DNA from: Chitinophagaceae bacterium DXS
Lineage (GTDB): Bacteria; Bacteroidota; Bacteroidia; Chitinophagales; Chitinophagaceae
Assembly (NCBI GenBank): GCA_030345135.1
Contig: CP128386.1
Coordinates: 24,747-88,746 of the forward strand
Direction: 5' to 3'
Length of the DNA: 64,000 bases
The position numbers were made by a program, and so were the translations under genes. This document shows positions 17,881 through 26,528 of this stretch, in pieces. The notes under the pieces were generated by a model, which saw only the letters and a program-made list of their open reading frames with translations, searched no databases and had not been told where the DNA came from. Every line of letters begins with the position of its first letter. Position 1 is the first letter of the stretch.

Positions 17881-19101
17881 CTACCCCTTCAATGTGCAAA
17901 TGTAAAATTTTTTAACCTGCGTAGAAAGAGTTTGATGGATAAGCGGATTATCAACCTTAGAAATATCCTTTACTGCTCCATCTTTAAATAAAATATTAAT
18001 GTGTTCATCGGCTAATTTGTAGGTGGTGTTGGTGGCCTCGCCGCTAAACACAAAGAACGCAGCCTCTTCAAGTGATATATTCAAATTTTTTGCTGTTTCA
18101 GCTCTTTTCTCCATCAAAACGTGTTCATTTACCGGTTCAGACTGTATAGAGCATTTTATAAGCCTTCGGTTTAATATGCCTTTACATAAAGTTGAAAGTA
18201 TCACATCCGTATGCTTGCTCCATAGTTTAATGGCAAACATCAGGTCGTTATCATCCATACTACAAAATAACTCCAGCGCTTGTTTGTCGGCCATACCGGC
18301 TCCATTGCCTGATAAAAAGTAATCTAACGGAGAATTCGTCTTTAAAAGTATGTCGGCGGGTGAGTAAATGGCCCGGGCGCGTTCAATAATTTTAACAAGC
18401 ATTTTTTCTGCGGCCAGCACAGCCTTGTGCAAATACACCTGCCAGTACATCTGGCGACGGGCGACGAGAAATTTTTCAACGCTGTAAATACCTTTTTCTT
18501 CAACCATCAATTCGTTATTGTGAACGATAAACATTTTAATAATGCGATCGTAACCAATAACACCTTCGCTAACGCCGGTAAAAAAGCTATCGCGGGTTAG
18601 ATAATCCATTCTGTCTACATCCAGCTGGCTGCTGATCAACTGATGAAGAAACTTTTTATGATAGTGACCTTTAAATATTGCAATCGTCAGATCCAACGCC
18701 CCATTCAGCTGGTTGTTCATTTCATGCATAATCTGCAGGCTGAGATGCTCGTGATGAGCGCCCTGAACAAGTGTTTGCTCCAGCGCATGTGAAAAAGGCC
18801 CGTGACCAATATCGTGTAGCAGGATCCCGGCCTTAACCGCCGTATCTTCTTCAGGTGTTATTTCTACGCCTTTGCTTTTTAGTTCGGAAACTGCATTGCA
18901 CATTAAATGATAAGCGCCGAGGGAATGATGTAATCTTGTGTGCACCGCTCCCGGATAAACAAGCTGCGCCAGGGCCATTTGCTGAATGCGTCTTAACCTT
19001 TGATAATATGGATGAGCAATTATGCTGAATATTAGATCATTGTGTATTGTAATAAAGCCATAAACCGGATCGTTAATGATTTTTCGTTTAGAAGTGGGCA
19101 T
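17881..19101 (-). CDS. HD-domain phosphohydrolase (dNTPase-like)
   Basis: A 406-residue cytosolic protein. The HD metal-binding residues are clear: TRLHHSLGAYH supplies the first histidine, LLHDIGHGPFSHALE the HD pair, and DVDRMDYLTRDSFFTG the distal aspartate. This layout matches the SAMHD1/dGTPase-like branch of HD proteins, which cleave triphosphate from dNTPs, but the actual substrate is unknown. The gene is the upstream neighbour of lpxD, an arrangement seen in other Bacteroidota. It is divergent from porX, across a gap filled with tandem hairpin repeats. Confidence 0.85.
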   Translation of the reverse strand: MPTSKRKIINDPVYGFITIHNDLIFSIIAHPYYQRLRRIQQMALAQLVYPGAVHTRLHHSLGAYHLMCNAVSELKSKGVEITPEEDTAVKAGILLHDIGHGPFSHALEQTLVQGAHHEHLSLQIMHEMNNQLNGALDLTIAIFKGHYHKKFLHQLISSQLDVDRMDYLTRDSFFTGVSEGVIGYDRIIKMFIVHNNELMVEEKGIYSVEKFLVARRQMYWQVYLHKAVLAAEKMLVKIIERARAIYSPADILLKTNSPLDYFLSGNGAGMADKQALELFCSMDDNDLMFAIKLWSKHTDVILSTLCKGILNRRLIKCSIQSEPVNEHVLMEKRAETAKNLNISLEEAAFFVFSGEATNTTYKLADEHINILFKDGAVKDISKVDNPLIHQTLSTQVKKFYICTLKG

Positions 19102-19170
19102 GCTTGTTGCTTATTTGTTAAAACAATGCGCTGTGAAATATTCAAAAGTAACATTTGTATTTTGCACTTG

Positions 19171-19650
19171 ACGTTAGAAGTTATACGTTATAAGTTGTAC
19201 GTTTTACGTTTATTGGCGCGAAAGAAATATTTTAAGAGGGAAATTTTCGCTCCAATCTTTGCTAAGAAAAACGTACAACGTGCAACTAAGTTGTAAGTTT
19301 TACGTTATACGTTTATTGAAACGAAAGAAATATTCTAATAAGGTAATTTTCGCTCTAATCCTCGCCTAAAAAAACGTACTACGTACAACTAAGTTGTAAG
19401 TTTTACGTTATACGTTTTACGTTTATTAAAGCGAAGGAAATATTCTAAGAATGTAATTTTCGCTCCAATCTTTGCTAAGGGAAACGTACTACGTGCAACT
19501 AAGTTGTAAGTTTTACGTTGTACGTTTTACGTTTATTAAAGCGAAGGAAATATTTCTAAGAATGTAGTTTTCGCTCCAATCTTTGCTAAGGAAAACGTAC
19601 AACGTAAAACTTATAACATAAAACTTATAACGTACAACTTCACTAGATTT
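19171..19650. repeat. Four tandem heptad-hairpin units upstream of porX
   Basis: The 571-base gap 19102-19672 has no gene. Four tandem units begin at 19191, 19287, 19390 and 19500, each opening with TAAGTTGTA. Spacings are 96, 103 and 110 bases, each step being 7. Each unit has a left arm of AMGTTRT heptads, a spacer with its own GCGAA/TTCGC pair, and a right arm of YAACGTA-like sequence. The last right arm (about 19596-19641) is the longest. The unit lengths differ by the number of heptads in the left arm. Confidence 0.9.
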
Positions 19651-19672
19651 ATAGACGAACAACAATTTAACT

Positions 19673-21235
19673 ATGGCATTAGGTAAAATTTTGTGGGTTG
19701 ATGATGAGATTGAAAGTCTGCAATCGCAAAAGATTTTTTTGGAACATAAAGGCTACGAGGTACAAACACTTACCAACGGTTTTGAAGCCATAGATTTTGT
19801 AAAGGAAAATCCGGTAGATGTTGTTCTGCTGGATGAATCAATGCCTGGAATAACAGGATTGGAAACATTGGCAAAAATTAAGGAGGTAAGTAAGCATATA
19901 CCGGTGGTGATGATCACCAAGAATGAAACGGAGAACCTGATGGATGAGGCGATCGGTAGCCAGATAACCGATTACCTGATCAAACCGGTTAATCCAAACC
20001 AGGTGTTGCTTGCCTTAAAAAAGATCATCGACAACAGGCGACTGGTTGCGGAAAAAACAACCAGCTCTTATCAGCAGCAGTTTAGAAATCTGTTCATGGC
20101 GTTGAATAGTAATCCTGATCACGACGAGTGGATGGATATTTATAAAAAGCTGGTGTATTGGGAGCTTGAAATGGAGAAGAGCGACAGTCCTGAAATGCAG
20201 GAAGTGTTGTTATCTCAGAAACAGGAAGCCAATACAGAGTTCTTTAAATTTATCAGCAGAAATTATGCGGATTGGCTTCATCCAAAAACAGCCAATGCAC
20301 CGATCATGAGCAATTCGCTGTTCCGGTTTAAAGTATTGCCGCATGTTGATAAGGAAGCGCCAACTTTTTTTATTCTGATAGATAATCTCCGGTTTGATCA
20401 GTGGAAAGCTATACAACCTTTCTTTTCTGAGAATTTTCGCATCCTGGAAGAAGAGACTTTTTACAGCATTTTACCGACTGCTACACAATACAGCCGCAAT
20501 GCCATATTCTCCGGCCTGTTGCCTGTAGAAATAGAAAAGTTGTATCCCGAACAATGGAAGAATGATGATGAAGAGGGTGGAAAAAATATGTTTGAGGAAG
20601 AATTTCTCCGCGGCCAGTTAAAACGTCTTAAAAGAGATGATATAAAGTACAGTTATACAAAAGTGATCAATCATAACGATGGTCAGCAATTGGTGAACAA
20701 TATTCACAATCTGCTCAACAACGATCTGAATGTGATCATTTACAACTTTGTTGATATGCTGAGCCATGCAAGAACGGAAATGGAAGTGCTGAAGGAGTTG
20801 GCCAGCGATGAGGCAAGCTACCGCAGCTTAACAAAGAGTTGGTTTGAACACAGTCCGTTAAACCAGGCGCTGAAAAAAATTGCTGATAAAAAGGTCAATG
20901 TGATCCTGGCTACGGACCATGGCAGTGTGAAAGTAAAAACACCGTGTAAAGTAATTGGCGATAAACAAACAACCGCCAACCTGCGCTATAAGCATGGACG
21001 TAATCTAAATTATGAGCCTAAAGATGTACTGGCATTCAGAAATCCAAAGGATGCGGGGCTTCCGGTGCCTAACGTAAACTCCTCTTATATCTTTGCCAAA
21101 GAAGATGGTTTTTTGTGCTACCCTAATAACTACAATCATTACGTTAATTATTACAAGAACACCTTTCAGCATGGTGGCATAAGTATGGAAGAAATGATTG
21201 TGCCTGTGGTGAAGATGATGAGTAAGGGCTCTTAA
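19673..21235 (+). CDS. porX: PorX-type response regulator with PglZ domain
   Basis: A 520-residue two-domain regulator. Residues 1-125 are a receiver domain with acidic pocket (D10, D11), phosphoacceptor D54 (VLLDESMPG) and K83. A helical linker leads to a PglZ domain of the alkaline-phosphatase fold (about 220-520), with metal-site motifs ILIDNLRFDQW, ATDHGSVKVKTP and TFQHGGISMEEM. In Porphyromonas gingivalis PorX works with the kinase PorY and sigma factor SigP to control type IX secretion, and its PglZ domain cleaves oligonucleotides. No porY is next to it here. Both flanks carry the same heptad-hairpin family (19171-19650 and 21236-21398). Confidence 0.93.
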   Translation: MALGKILWVDDEIESLQSQKIFLEHKGYEVQTLTNGFEAIDFVKENPVDVVLLDESMPGITGLETLAKIKEVSKHIPVVMITKNETENLMDEAIGSQITDYLIKPVNPNQVLLALKKIIDNRRLVAEKTTSSYQQQFRNLFMALNSNPDHDEWMDIYKKLVYWELEMEKSDSPEMQEVLLSQKQEANTEFFKFISRNYADWLHPKTANAPIMSNSLFRFKVLPHVDKEAPTFFILIDNLRFDQWKAIQPFFSENFRILEEETFYSILPTATQYSRNAIFSGLLPVEIEKLYPEQWKNDDEEGGKNMFEEEFLRGQLKRLKRDDIKYSYTKVINHNDGQQLVNNIHNLLNNDLNVIIYNFVDMLSHARTEMEVLKELASDEASYRSLTKSWFEHSPLNQALKKIADKKVNVILATDHGSVKVKTPCKVIGDKQTTANLRYKHGRNLNYEPKDVLAFRNPKDAGLPVPNVNSSYIFAKEDGFLCYPNNYNHYVNYYKNTFQHGGISMEEMIVPVVKMMSKGS

Positions 21236-21398
21236 AAGTTATACGTTGTAAGTTATACGTTGTACGTTTATTGAAGCGAAGGGTAACGGAGAAGTTGTAG
21301 GTTGAAAGTTATACGTTTATAGAAAAGAAAGATAAATTCATAAGACATATCCTTCGCTCCGGTAAACGTATAACGTACAACGTATCACTTACAACTGC
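21236..21398. repeat. Inverted heptad pair downstream of porX
   Basis: The left arm 21236-21270 is five in-phase AMGTTRT heptads beginning at the porX stop. The right arm 21364-21398 is five in-phase YAACGTA heptads. The spacer shares the TTGAAGCGAAGG and CCTTCGCTCC motifs with the units upstream of porX, so both flanks of porX carry one element family. Confidence 0.85.
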
Positions 21399-21435
21399 TT
21401 TTGAATCTTCCCAAAAGGTGTACACTTAACATTTT

Positions 21436-23127
21436 CTACTCGTATCCATTTTGCTTCAGAACACCATTGTAAGAATTTAATGCTCTGTTAGGAATAGGAA
21501 ATACGGATCTGTCTTTTGAATCTGCAGCCTTATCCCACCATTCGTTACCAAACCTGTTCCAGCGCACAAGATCTGTTCTTCTATGACGTTCGCCTATGAA
21601 TTCACGTCCAAGCTCGATTATAAACTCATCGTCTGTTAATTTGCTAAGATTAGAAACGTAACTATTCGACTGCCATTTATCATCGGGAAAATTTCTTTTA
21701 CGAACTGCATCAAGTAACTGAGCTGCGCCGGCCTTATCACCTGCACGGTATTTGCATTCACCAAGTGCATAGTAGATTTCAGCCAGTCTTATCTCCGGAG
21801 CTGAATTAAATTGAAATAAATTTTGAGTCATTGGCAACCATGGAAATTTGAGTAAACGTACACCGGAATTTTCTTCTCCCGTGCTTACATGAGAGCCTTC
21901 ACTCCATCTGCCATTAGGTTTTTCTGAAAAGCGGCCAACCTGGTCTACAAAAATCAGGGGCTTGTTATTGTATTCTTCTGTACCATTTACTTTCAGATTA
22001 TAATTATAGCCGAAACCTTTAGCTGAATCGAAAGCGTATTGTTGACCAATTAAAAAGAATCCATCATACGAATCGCCCTTGGCGGTAGTTTTGAAAGGTT
22101 GTTTTCTTTTATCGTCTTCTGAATATCTTTCATATGGCATGCCCAACTTGTAGTTATATAAATTGCCAGCAAGGTCGCGGGATGGAGTAAGATGAATCCC
22201 GTTCCATCCACCCCAGTCGTTGTCCAGAGAATATCTCTCCTGATAATGCATCATAGCATTGTACATCCAGCTGAATTCGTAAATATTTTTGGCGTGCGGA
22301 AACTCAAAAAGATTTTCCGGAGATCTGTAACCGTTAACCCCCGACCTGAAAGGTCCCCGGTAATCGCTATCAAGACTGTATGAGCCATAAGTACCTTTTA
22401 TAATATCCCCGGCCACTTGTGCACACTCACTATATTTAGCAGTTCCAATATATTTTTCAGCATTAAGATATAAACGTACTAATAAAGCAGCTGCGCTTCC
22501 CTGATCCCAACGGCCGGCTCTGCCATTTTTAGGCAATCCGGGAATAGATTCCTTAATCTCTTTTTCAATAAATGCAAATACTTCCTCCGGCGTAGATTGA
22601 GGTTTTATTTCCTGGGGCTTTTCAATAATAGGAACAGTTCTGAAATAATCTATGAGAAACAAATAAAACCATGCACGCAAAGTTCTTAATTCGGCCATAT
22701 GCTGTGCTTTGTCAGCTTCTGTTAAACCAAAAGATGGATAGTTTAATCGTTGCATGTCATTGAAAATGACATTTATTTGAGCAATTCCCTGGTAAGGACC
22801 TACCCAGCCGCCATTAATATGACCATCGTCCGGTGTCCATGTATGACCGTGAAGGCGTATCCAGTCTCCCCCATCATAGCCATGTTTGCCTTTTTGGGTC
22901 CACACAAACTGATCTGCTGTTAGTTCAGAAATTACCCATCTGTCACCATCCCATCCGCACCAGTGTGCATGTTCGTAAGGGCGAACCAGTGCTGCTATAA
23001 TAGAATTTTTATCTTGATAATAATTACTTGCTACAATGTCGCTAAAGGGTTCTTCGGCAAGCTTGGTACATGAAGAGCCTGTAAAAATTACAAGCAACAG
23101 AATATATAAGAATTGTATTTTTTTCAT
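21436..23127 (-). CDS. SusD/RagB-family outer-membrane lipoprotein
   Basis: A 563-residue lipoprotein with the lipobox ending at C20 (LVIFTGSSC). It is the surface lid that captures a nutrient for the SusC-type channel. The SusD fold of tetratricopeptide-like helices is indicated by LRTLRAWFYLFLIDYFRTVP and the typical C-terminal block ELGREFIGERHRRTDLVRW. The gene lies 55 bases after the susC-type gene on the minus strand. No glycosidase, protease or sulfatase is beside the pair, so the nutrient cannot be guessed. Confidence 0.93.
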   Translation of the reverse strand: MKKIQFLYILLLVIFTGSSCTKLAEEPFSDIVASNYYQDKNSIIAALVRPYEHAHWCGWDGDRWVISELTADQFVWTQKGKHGYDGGDWIRLHGHTWTPDDGHINGGWVGPYQGIAQINVIFNDMQRLNYPSFGLTEADKAQHMAELRTLRAWFYLFLIDYFRTVPIIEKPQEIKPQSTPEEVFAFIEKEIKESIPGLPKNGRAGRWDQGSAAALLVRLYLNAEKYIGTAKYSECAQVAGDIIKGTYGSYSLDSDYRGPFRSGVNGYRSPENLFEFPHAKNIYEFSWMYNAMMHYQERYSLDNDWGGWNGIHLTPSRDLAGNLYNYKLGMPYERYSEDDKRKQPFKTTAKGDSYDGFFLIGQQYAFDSAKGFGYNYNLKVNGTEEYNNKPLIFVDQVGRFSEKPNGRWSEGSHVSTGEENSGVRLLKFPWLPMTQNLFQFNSAPEIRLAEIYYALGECKYRAGDKAGAAQLLDAVRKRNFPDDKWQSNSYVSNLSKLTDDEFIIELGREFIGERHRRTDLVRWNRFGNEWWDKAADSKDRSVFPIPNRALNSYNGVLKQNGYE

Positions 23128-23182
23128 CTGTTTAGGTTTTCGTATTTACTTGTTTTGGGCAGTTGTAATTTTAAGGGATCAT

Positions 23183-26100
23183 TTAAAAATTGATCTGTGC
23201 ACCAAGTGTGAAATTTCTTGTAATGGGATAAACGCTCAGATCTCCATAGCCGGGTGTAAGTCCGGTAACGCCAACAGTTGTAGGATCGAGCCCGGAATAT
23301 TTTGTAATGGTAAATACATTTCTTACAGTGCCATAAATCCGTAGATTTTTTAAGACGCTGCTTTTGATTGCAGGGCTCCATCCTAATGTTATATTGTCAA
23401 GCTTAAAGTAATCGCCGGGTTCAAGAAAATAATCGCAGATCACTTTGCCTGATGTGATTTGACCATTGCGTGTATAAGCGTCTTTCAGCAGGTTAACACC
23501 TGGTTCTGCCTGCAGGCCGAAATACATCTGATAAAGGTTGATGATTTTATAATTAAACCTTCCACGGAAATATAGAGAGAGATCAAAATTTTTATAGTTT
23601 AAGCTATTACCCCAGCTTAATTCATAATGAGGCGCCCCGTGACCAAGATAAACCCTGTCTCTGTCTGCATTTGCTTCGTTTGTGGCATCAATTTTTTCTT
23701 TGCCTACAATTCCGTCTTTCCAAACCTGGATATTGCCTTTGTCATCTATGCCTGCATATTTGTATCCATAAAAGCTACCTATTTCAACACCTGGTTCCAA
23801 CCTGTAAGCAGGTCCGGGATTTCCTGGTGAAGGAAGATATTGGTCGTAATAGTAATTAGCGTGATACTGATCGTTAGACCAGGTTTGAACCTTTGTTTTT
23901 ATATACGAAGCAATAACATTAGTGCTATATGCAAGGTTCTTTGTTTTTAATACGTTCCAGTTAACATTTAGTTCGAGTCCTTTGCCAGAAGTAGTGCCAA
24001 CGTTAACGAACATTTTTTCATGAGGATAAGGCCCCACAGGTACATCATATTCGGAAATCAAAGCCTTCGATTTTCGATCGAATGCCTCAATACTACCGCT
24101 TAGTTTGCTTTTAAACAGAGAGAAGTCTATCCCTATATTATAAGCAATGGCTTTTTCCCATTGAAGGTTAGGATTAGGATTGTTGCCCGGGCCATATACT
24201 CTTATCCATTGACCCTGATCATTCTGGTATCTTCCATAACCGGAATATTTTGCTAATGCGGTGTAGCGATCAAAATTAGACCTGCCTGTTTCTCCATAAG
24301 AAACCCTGAATTTTAATTCATCAAGATTTTTAACCGATTGAAGCGCGGGCAGTTTCGTTATGCGCCATGCCCCGGAAACAGCAGGAAAAAGACCCCATTT
24401 ATGGTCATCGCCAAATTTGGTGTTTCCTTCATAACGCGCAGATGCTGTTAAATAATAGGTTTCATCAAAATTGTAGGTAATGCGTCCCAGGCCAGCAATT
24501 ACTTTTTCCTTGCTTCTCCACGAACTCATGACGTCGTCCATTCTTATTGCCTGTCCGTTACCCCAGTCCCCCTGGCCTATGCTGTTATAAGTAAACGCAT
24601 CAGATAAAAAGCGCCTGTTTTGTATCCATGAACCATCATTGTTAAATTCCTGGTATGAGTAACCACCCATTGCTTTAAAATCATGTTTTCCGGCGCGTGT
24701 AGAATAATTACTGGTCCATTCTACTGTATAGTCTTTCCAATTTTCATCTTTCAGTCTTGCGCGTCCGGTGAAGCCGCCATTAACTGATTCTGCTGATTTG
24801 GAGGAAAGATATTCGTGCCTGTTCATGGTTTGTGACTGATGAGCAAGTTTTAATTCCGAGTACAAATTTTTTAGGATGTTCAATTTGAAGTTAATATCAA
24901 CAATGGCATATGTTCTATCCGCATTATTGTCTCTTGTTTTCAGGTCCTGAACCGGATTGTAAGTGTCATATCCTTTAAAAGTATTATAGTTTAAAGGGTT
25001 GGCCGGATCCATAATTGGTGCTGTAGGGTTGAGTTTTACAGCCATTTTAAATGCATCATAGCTTATGTCGTCTCCACCATAAGGATATTGCTCCTTAACT
25101 GCGCGATAAGAGAAATTACCGCCTACCTCTAAAAGACCATTCAGCGCTTTTTGCAGGAAATTAGCCCGAAGACCATATTCTTTTCTATCACTCACAATAT
25201 CTATAGCTTGCTTGGTTCTGTAATTGCCGGAAATTCTGAACAATGAATTTTCATTGCCACCGGAAAGAGATAAGTAATGATTTTGACCCACGTTATTATA
25301 ACGGATCAATTCATTGTACCAGTTGGTGCTTGCACCAAGGTCCTGATCTCTTTTATGAGCGAGAAATTCTTCAGGTGAGAGCATGTCTGGTTTTGCGGCA
25401 ACAGCATCATGTTCCACATAGCCATCGTAAGACATACTAACTTTGCCAGCCTTACCTTTTTTCGTTTGTATAAGTACAACTCCATTGGCGCCGCGTGAAC
25501 CGTAAATAGCCGCGGCAGAGGCATCTTTTAAAATAGAGATTGATTCAATATCTTGTTGTGCAAGATTGCGAATTTCTCCACCCGCCATTCCGTCTATAAT
25601 AATCAGTGGGCCATTTCCTGCTTTTAATGATGACGCACCTCTTACCTGGATGTCAGTTGACCTGTTTGGATCTGCTGCTGCAGGGTTTGAAACAACTACA
25701 CCGGATACTTTTCCATCAATCAGTTGTAACGGATTATTAATCCCGCCTGACAAAAAATCTTTATTACGTACGGTTGTTACAGAACTGGTCAATTCTTTTT
25801 TCTGAACTGTGCCATAGCCCACAACTACTACTTCTGTCAGTTTCTTCTCGCCTTCTTCCAGTGTGATATCCAAAACCGATTTTCCATTGATATTCACTTC
25901 CTGGGTTTCATAACCTGTCATGCTTATTACCAGCGTTCCTTTACCGTTTGGAACGTTAATGCTGTAAAAGCCTTCTTCATTTGTGGTTGCTTCAATAGTA
26001 GTCTTTTTTAGATTAACAGAGGCATTGTGCAGTTTCTCATTTTTGGGGCCTTTTACTGTTCCTGTTATAGTTACTGCTGATTGTGGTGAGCCTGGATTGG

Positions 26101-26215
26101 AAAAAAATAATAAGGTTACACATGCAATAAACTGAAGACCTTTTTTTAGCAGATAAAGCTTTTTCTGCCTGAATAAATTTACATGTCTGTTTTTAATACA
26201 ACAAGCTACATTCAT
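23183..26215 (-). CDS. SusC/RagA-family TonB-dependent transporter
   Basis: A 1010-residue outer-membrane barrel. After an N-terminal hydrophobic signal segment (about residues 22-45) come a carboxypeptidase-like beta-sandwich domain (VTGT-like VTITGTVKGPKNEKL to about 125), the TonB-box area with VVVVGYGTVQKKELT, a plug domain with ISILKDASAAAIYGSRGANG, and a 22-strand barrel ending in RNFTLGAQINF with the C-terminal aromatic residue needed for barrel assembly. The start shown has a long basic N-terminus, and an internal start is possible. It is paired with the SusD gene and divergent from a two-component system. Confidence 0.94.
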   Translation of the reverse strand: MNVACCIKNRHVNLFRQKKLYLLKKGLQFIACVTLLFFSNPGSPQSAVTITGTVKGPKNEKLHNASVNLKKTTIEATTNEEGFYSINVPNGKGTLVISMTGYETQEVNINGKSVLDITLEEGEKKLTEVVVVGYGTVQKKELTSSVTTVRNKDFLSGGINNPLQLIDGKVSGVVVSNPAAADPNRSTDIQVRGASSLKAGNGPLIIIDGMAGGEIRNLAQQDIESISILKDASAAAIYGSRGANGVVLIQTKKGKAGKVSMSYDGYVEHDAVAAKPDMLSPEEFLAHKRDQDLGASTNWYNELIRYNNVGQNHYLSLSGGNENSLFRISGNYRTKQAIDIVSDRKEYGLRANFLQKALNGLLEVGGNFSYRAVKEQYPYGGDDISYDAFKMAVKLNPTAPIMDPANPLNYNTFKGYDTYNPVQDLKTRDNNADRTYAIVDINFKLNILKNLYSELKLAHQSQTMNRHEYLSSKSAESVNGGFTGRARLKDENWKDYTVEWTSNYSTRAGKHDFKAMGGYSYQEFNNDGSWIQNRRFLSDAFTYNSIGQGDWGNGQAIRMDDVMSSWRSKEKVIAGLGRITYNFDETYYLTASARYEGNTKFGDDHKWGLFPAVSGAWRITKLPALQSVKNLDELKFRVSYGETGRSNFDRYTALAKYSGYGRYQNDQGQWIRVYGPGNNPNPNLQWEKAIAYNIGIDFSLFKSKLSGSIEAFDRKSKALISEYDVPVGPYPHEKMFVNVGTTSGKGLELNVNWNVLKTKNLAYSTNVIASYIKTKVQTWSNDQYHANYYYDQYLPSPGNPGPAYRLEPGVEIGSFYGYKYAGIDDKGNIQVWKDGIVGKEKIDATNEANADRDRVYLGHGAPHYELSWGNSLNYKNFDLSLYFRGRFNYKIINLYQMYFGLQAEPGVNLLKDAYTRNGQITSGKVICDYFLEPGDYFKLDNITLGWSPAIKSSVLKNLRIYGTVRNVFTITKYSGLDPTTVGVTGLTPGYGDLSVYPITRNFTLGAQINF

Positions 26216-26376
26216 GTTATTGATTTTAAGGTGAGAAAGTCTTAGTTGTTTTGGACTTATTAGCTGACAACAATGTTTTAGTTGGTGAGAAATTACGCAA
26301 CAGCTAACCTGTTATGTTTAATAGTATTCTTTATTGATTTCAATGTCAAATCTATTTTAGCAAGTTTTCTAAAGTT

Positions 26377-26417
26377 GTTAACAGACACTAAACGGATAGT
26401 TAACGGACATTAAACGG
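26377..26417. promoter_or_regulatory. Direct-repeat operator candidate between susC and kinase gene
   Basis: Two 19-bp direct repeats, GTTAACRGACAYTAAACGG, at 26377-26395 and 26399-26417 differ at two positions and have a 22-bp period, about two helical turns. They lie in the 313-base divergent gap between the susC gene and the histidine kinase gene. OmpR-type regulators, like the one encoded at 27976, bind direct repeats, so this is the probable operator. The rest of the gap shows no gene. Confidence 0.6.
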
Positions 26418-26528
26418 GGCTGCACGGTCTATTTTTTGTGTGTTTATAACGGTAGCTTAGCGAGCGCGTTGTTAGCACAGTGATATGCATGTGCGAAATT
26501 GCTGCTTCTTGAATCCAACCTATTGTTT

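Noticed and set aside
19171-19650. CRISPR array
   Set aside because: Repeat units are about 100 bases and the sequence between them is also repeated, so there are no unique spacers; no cas genes are present.
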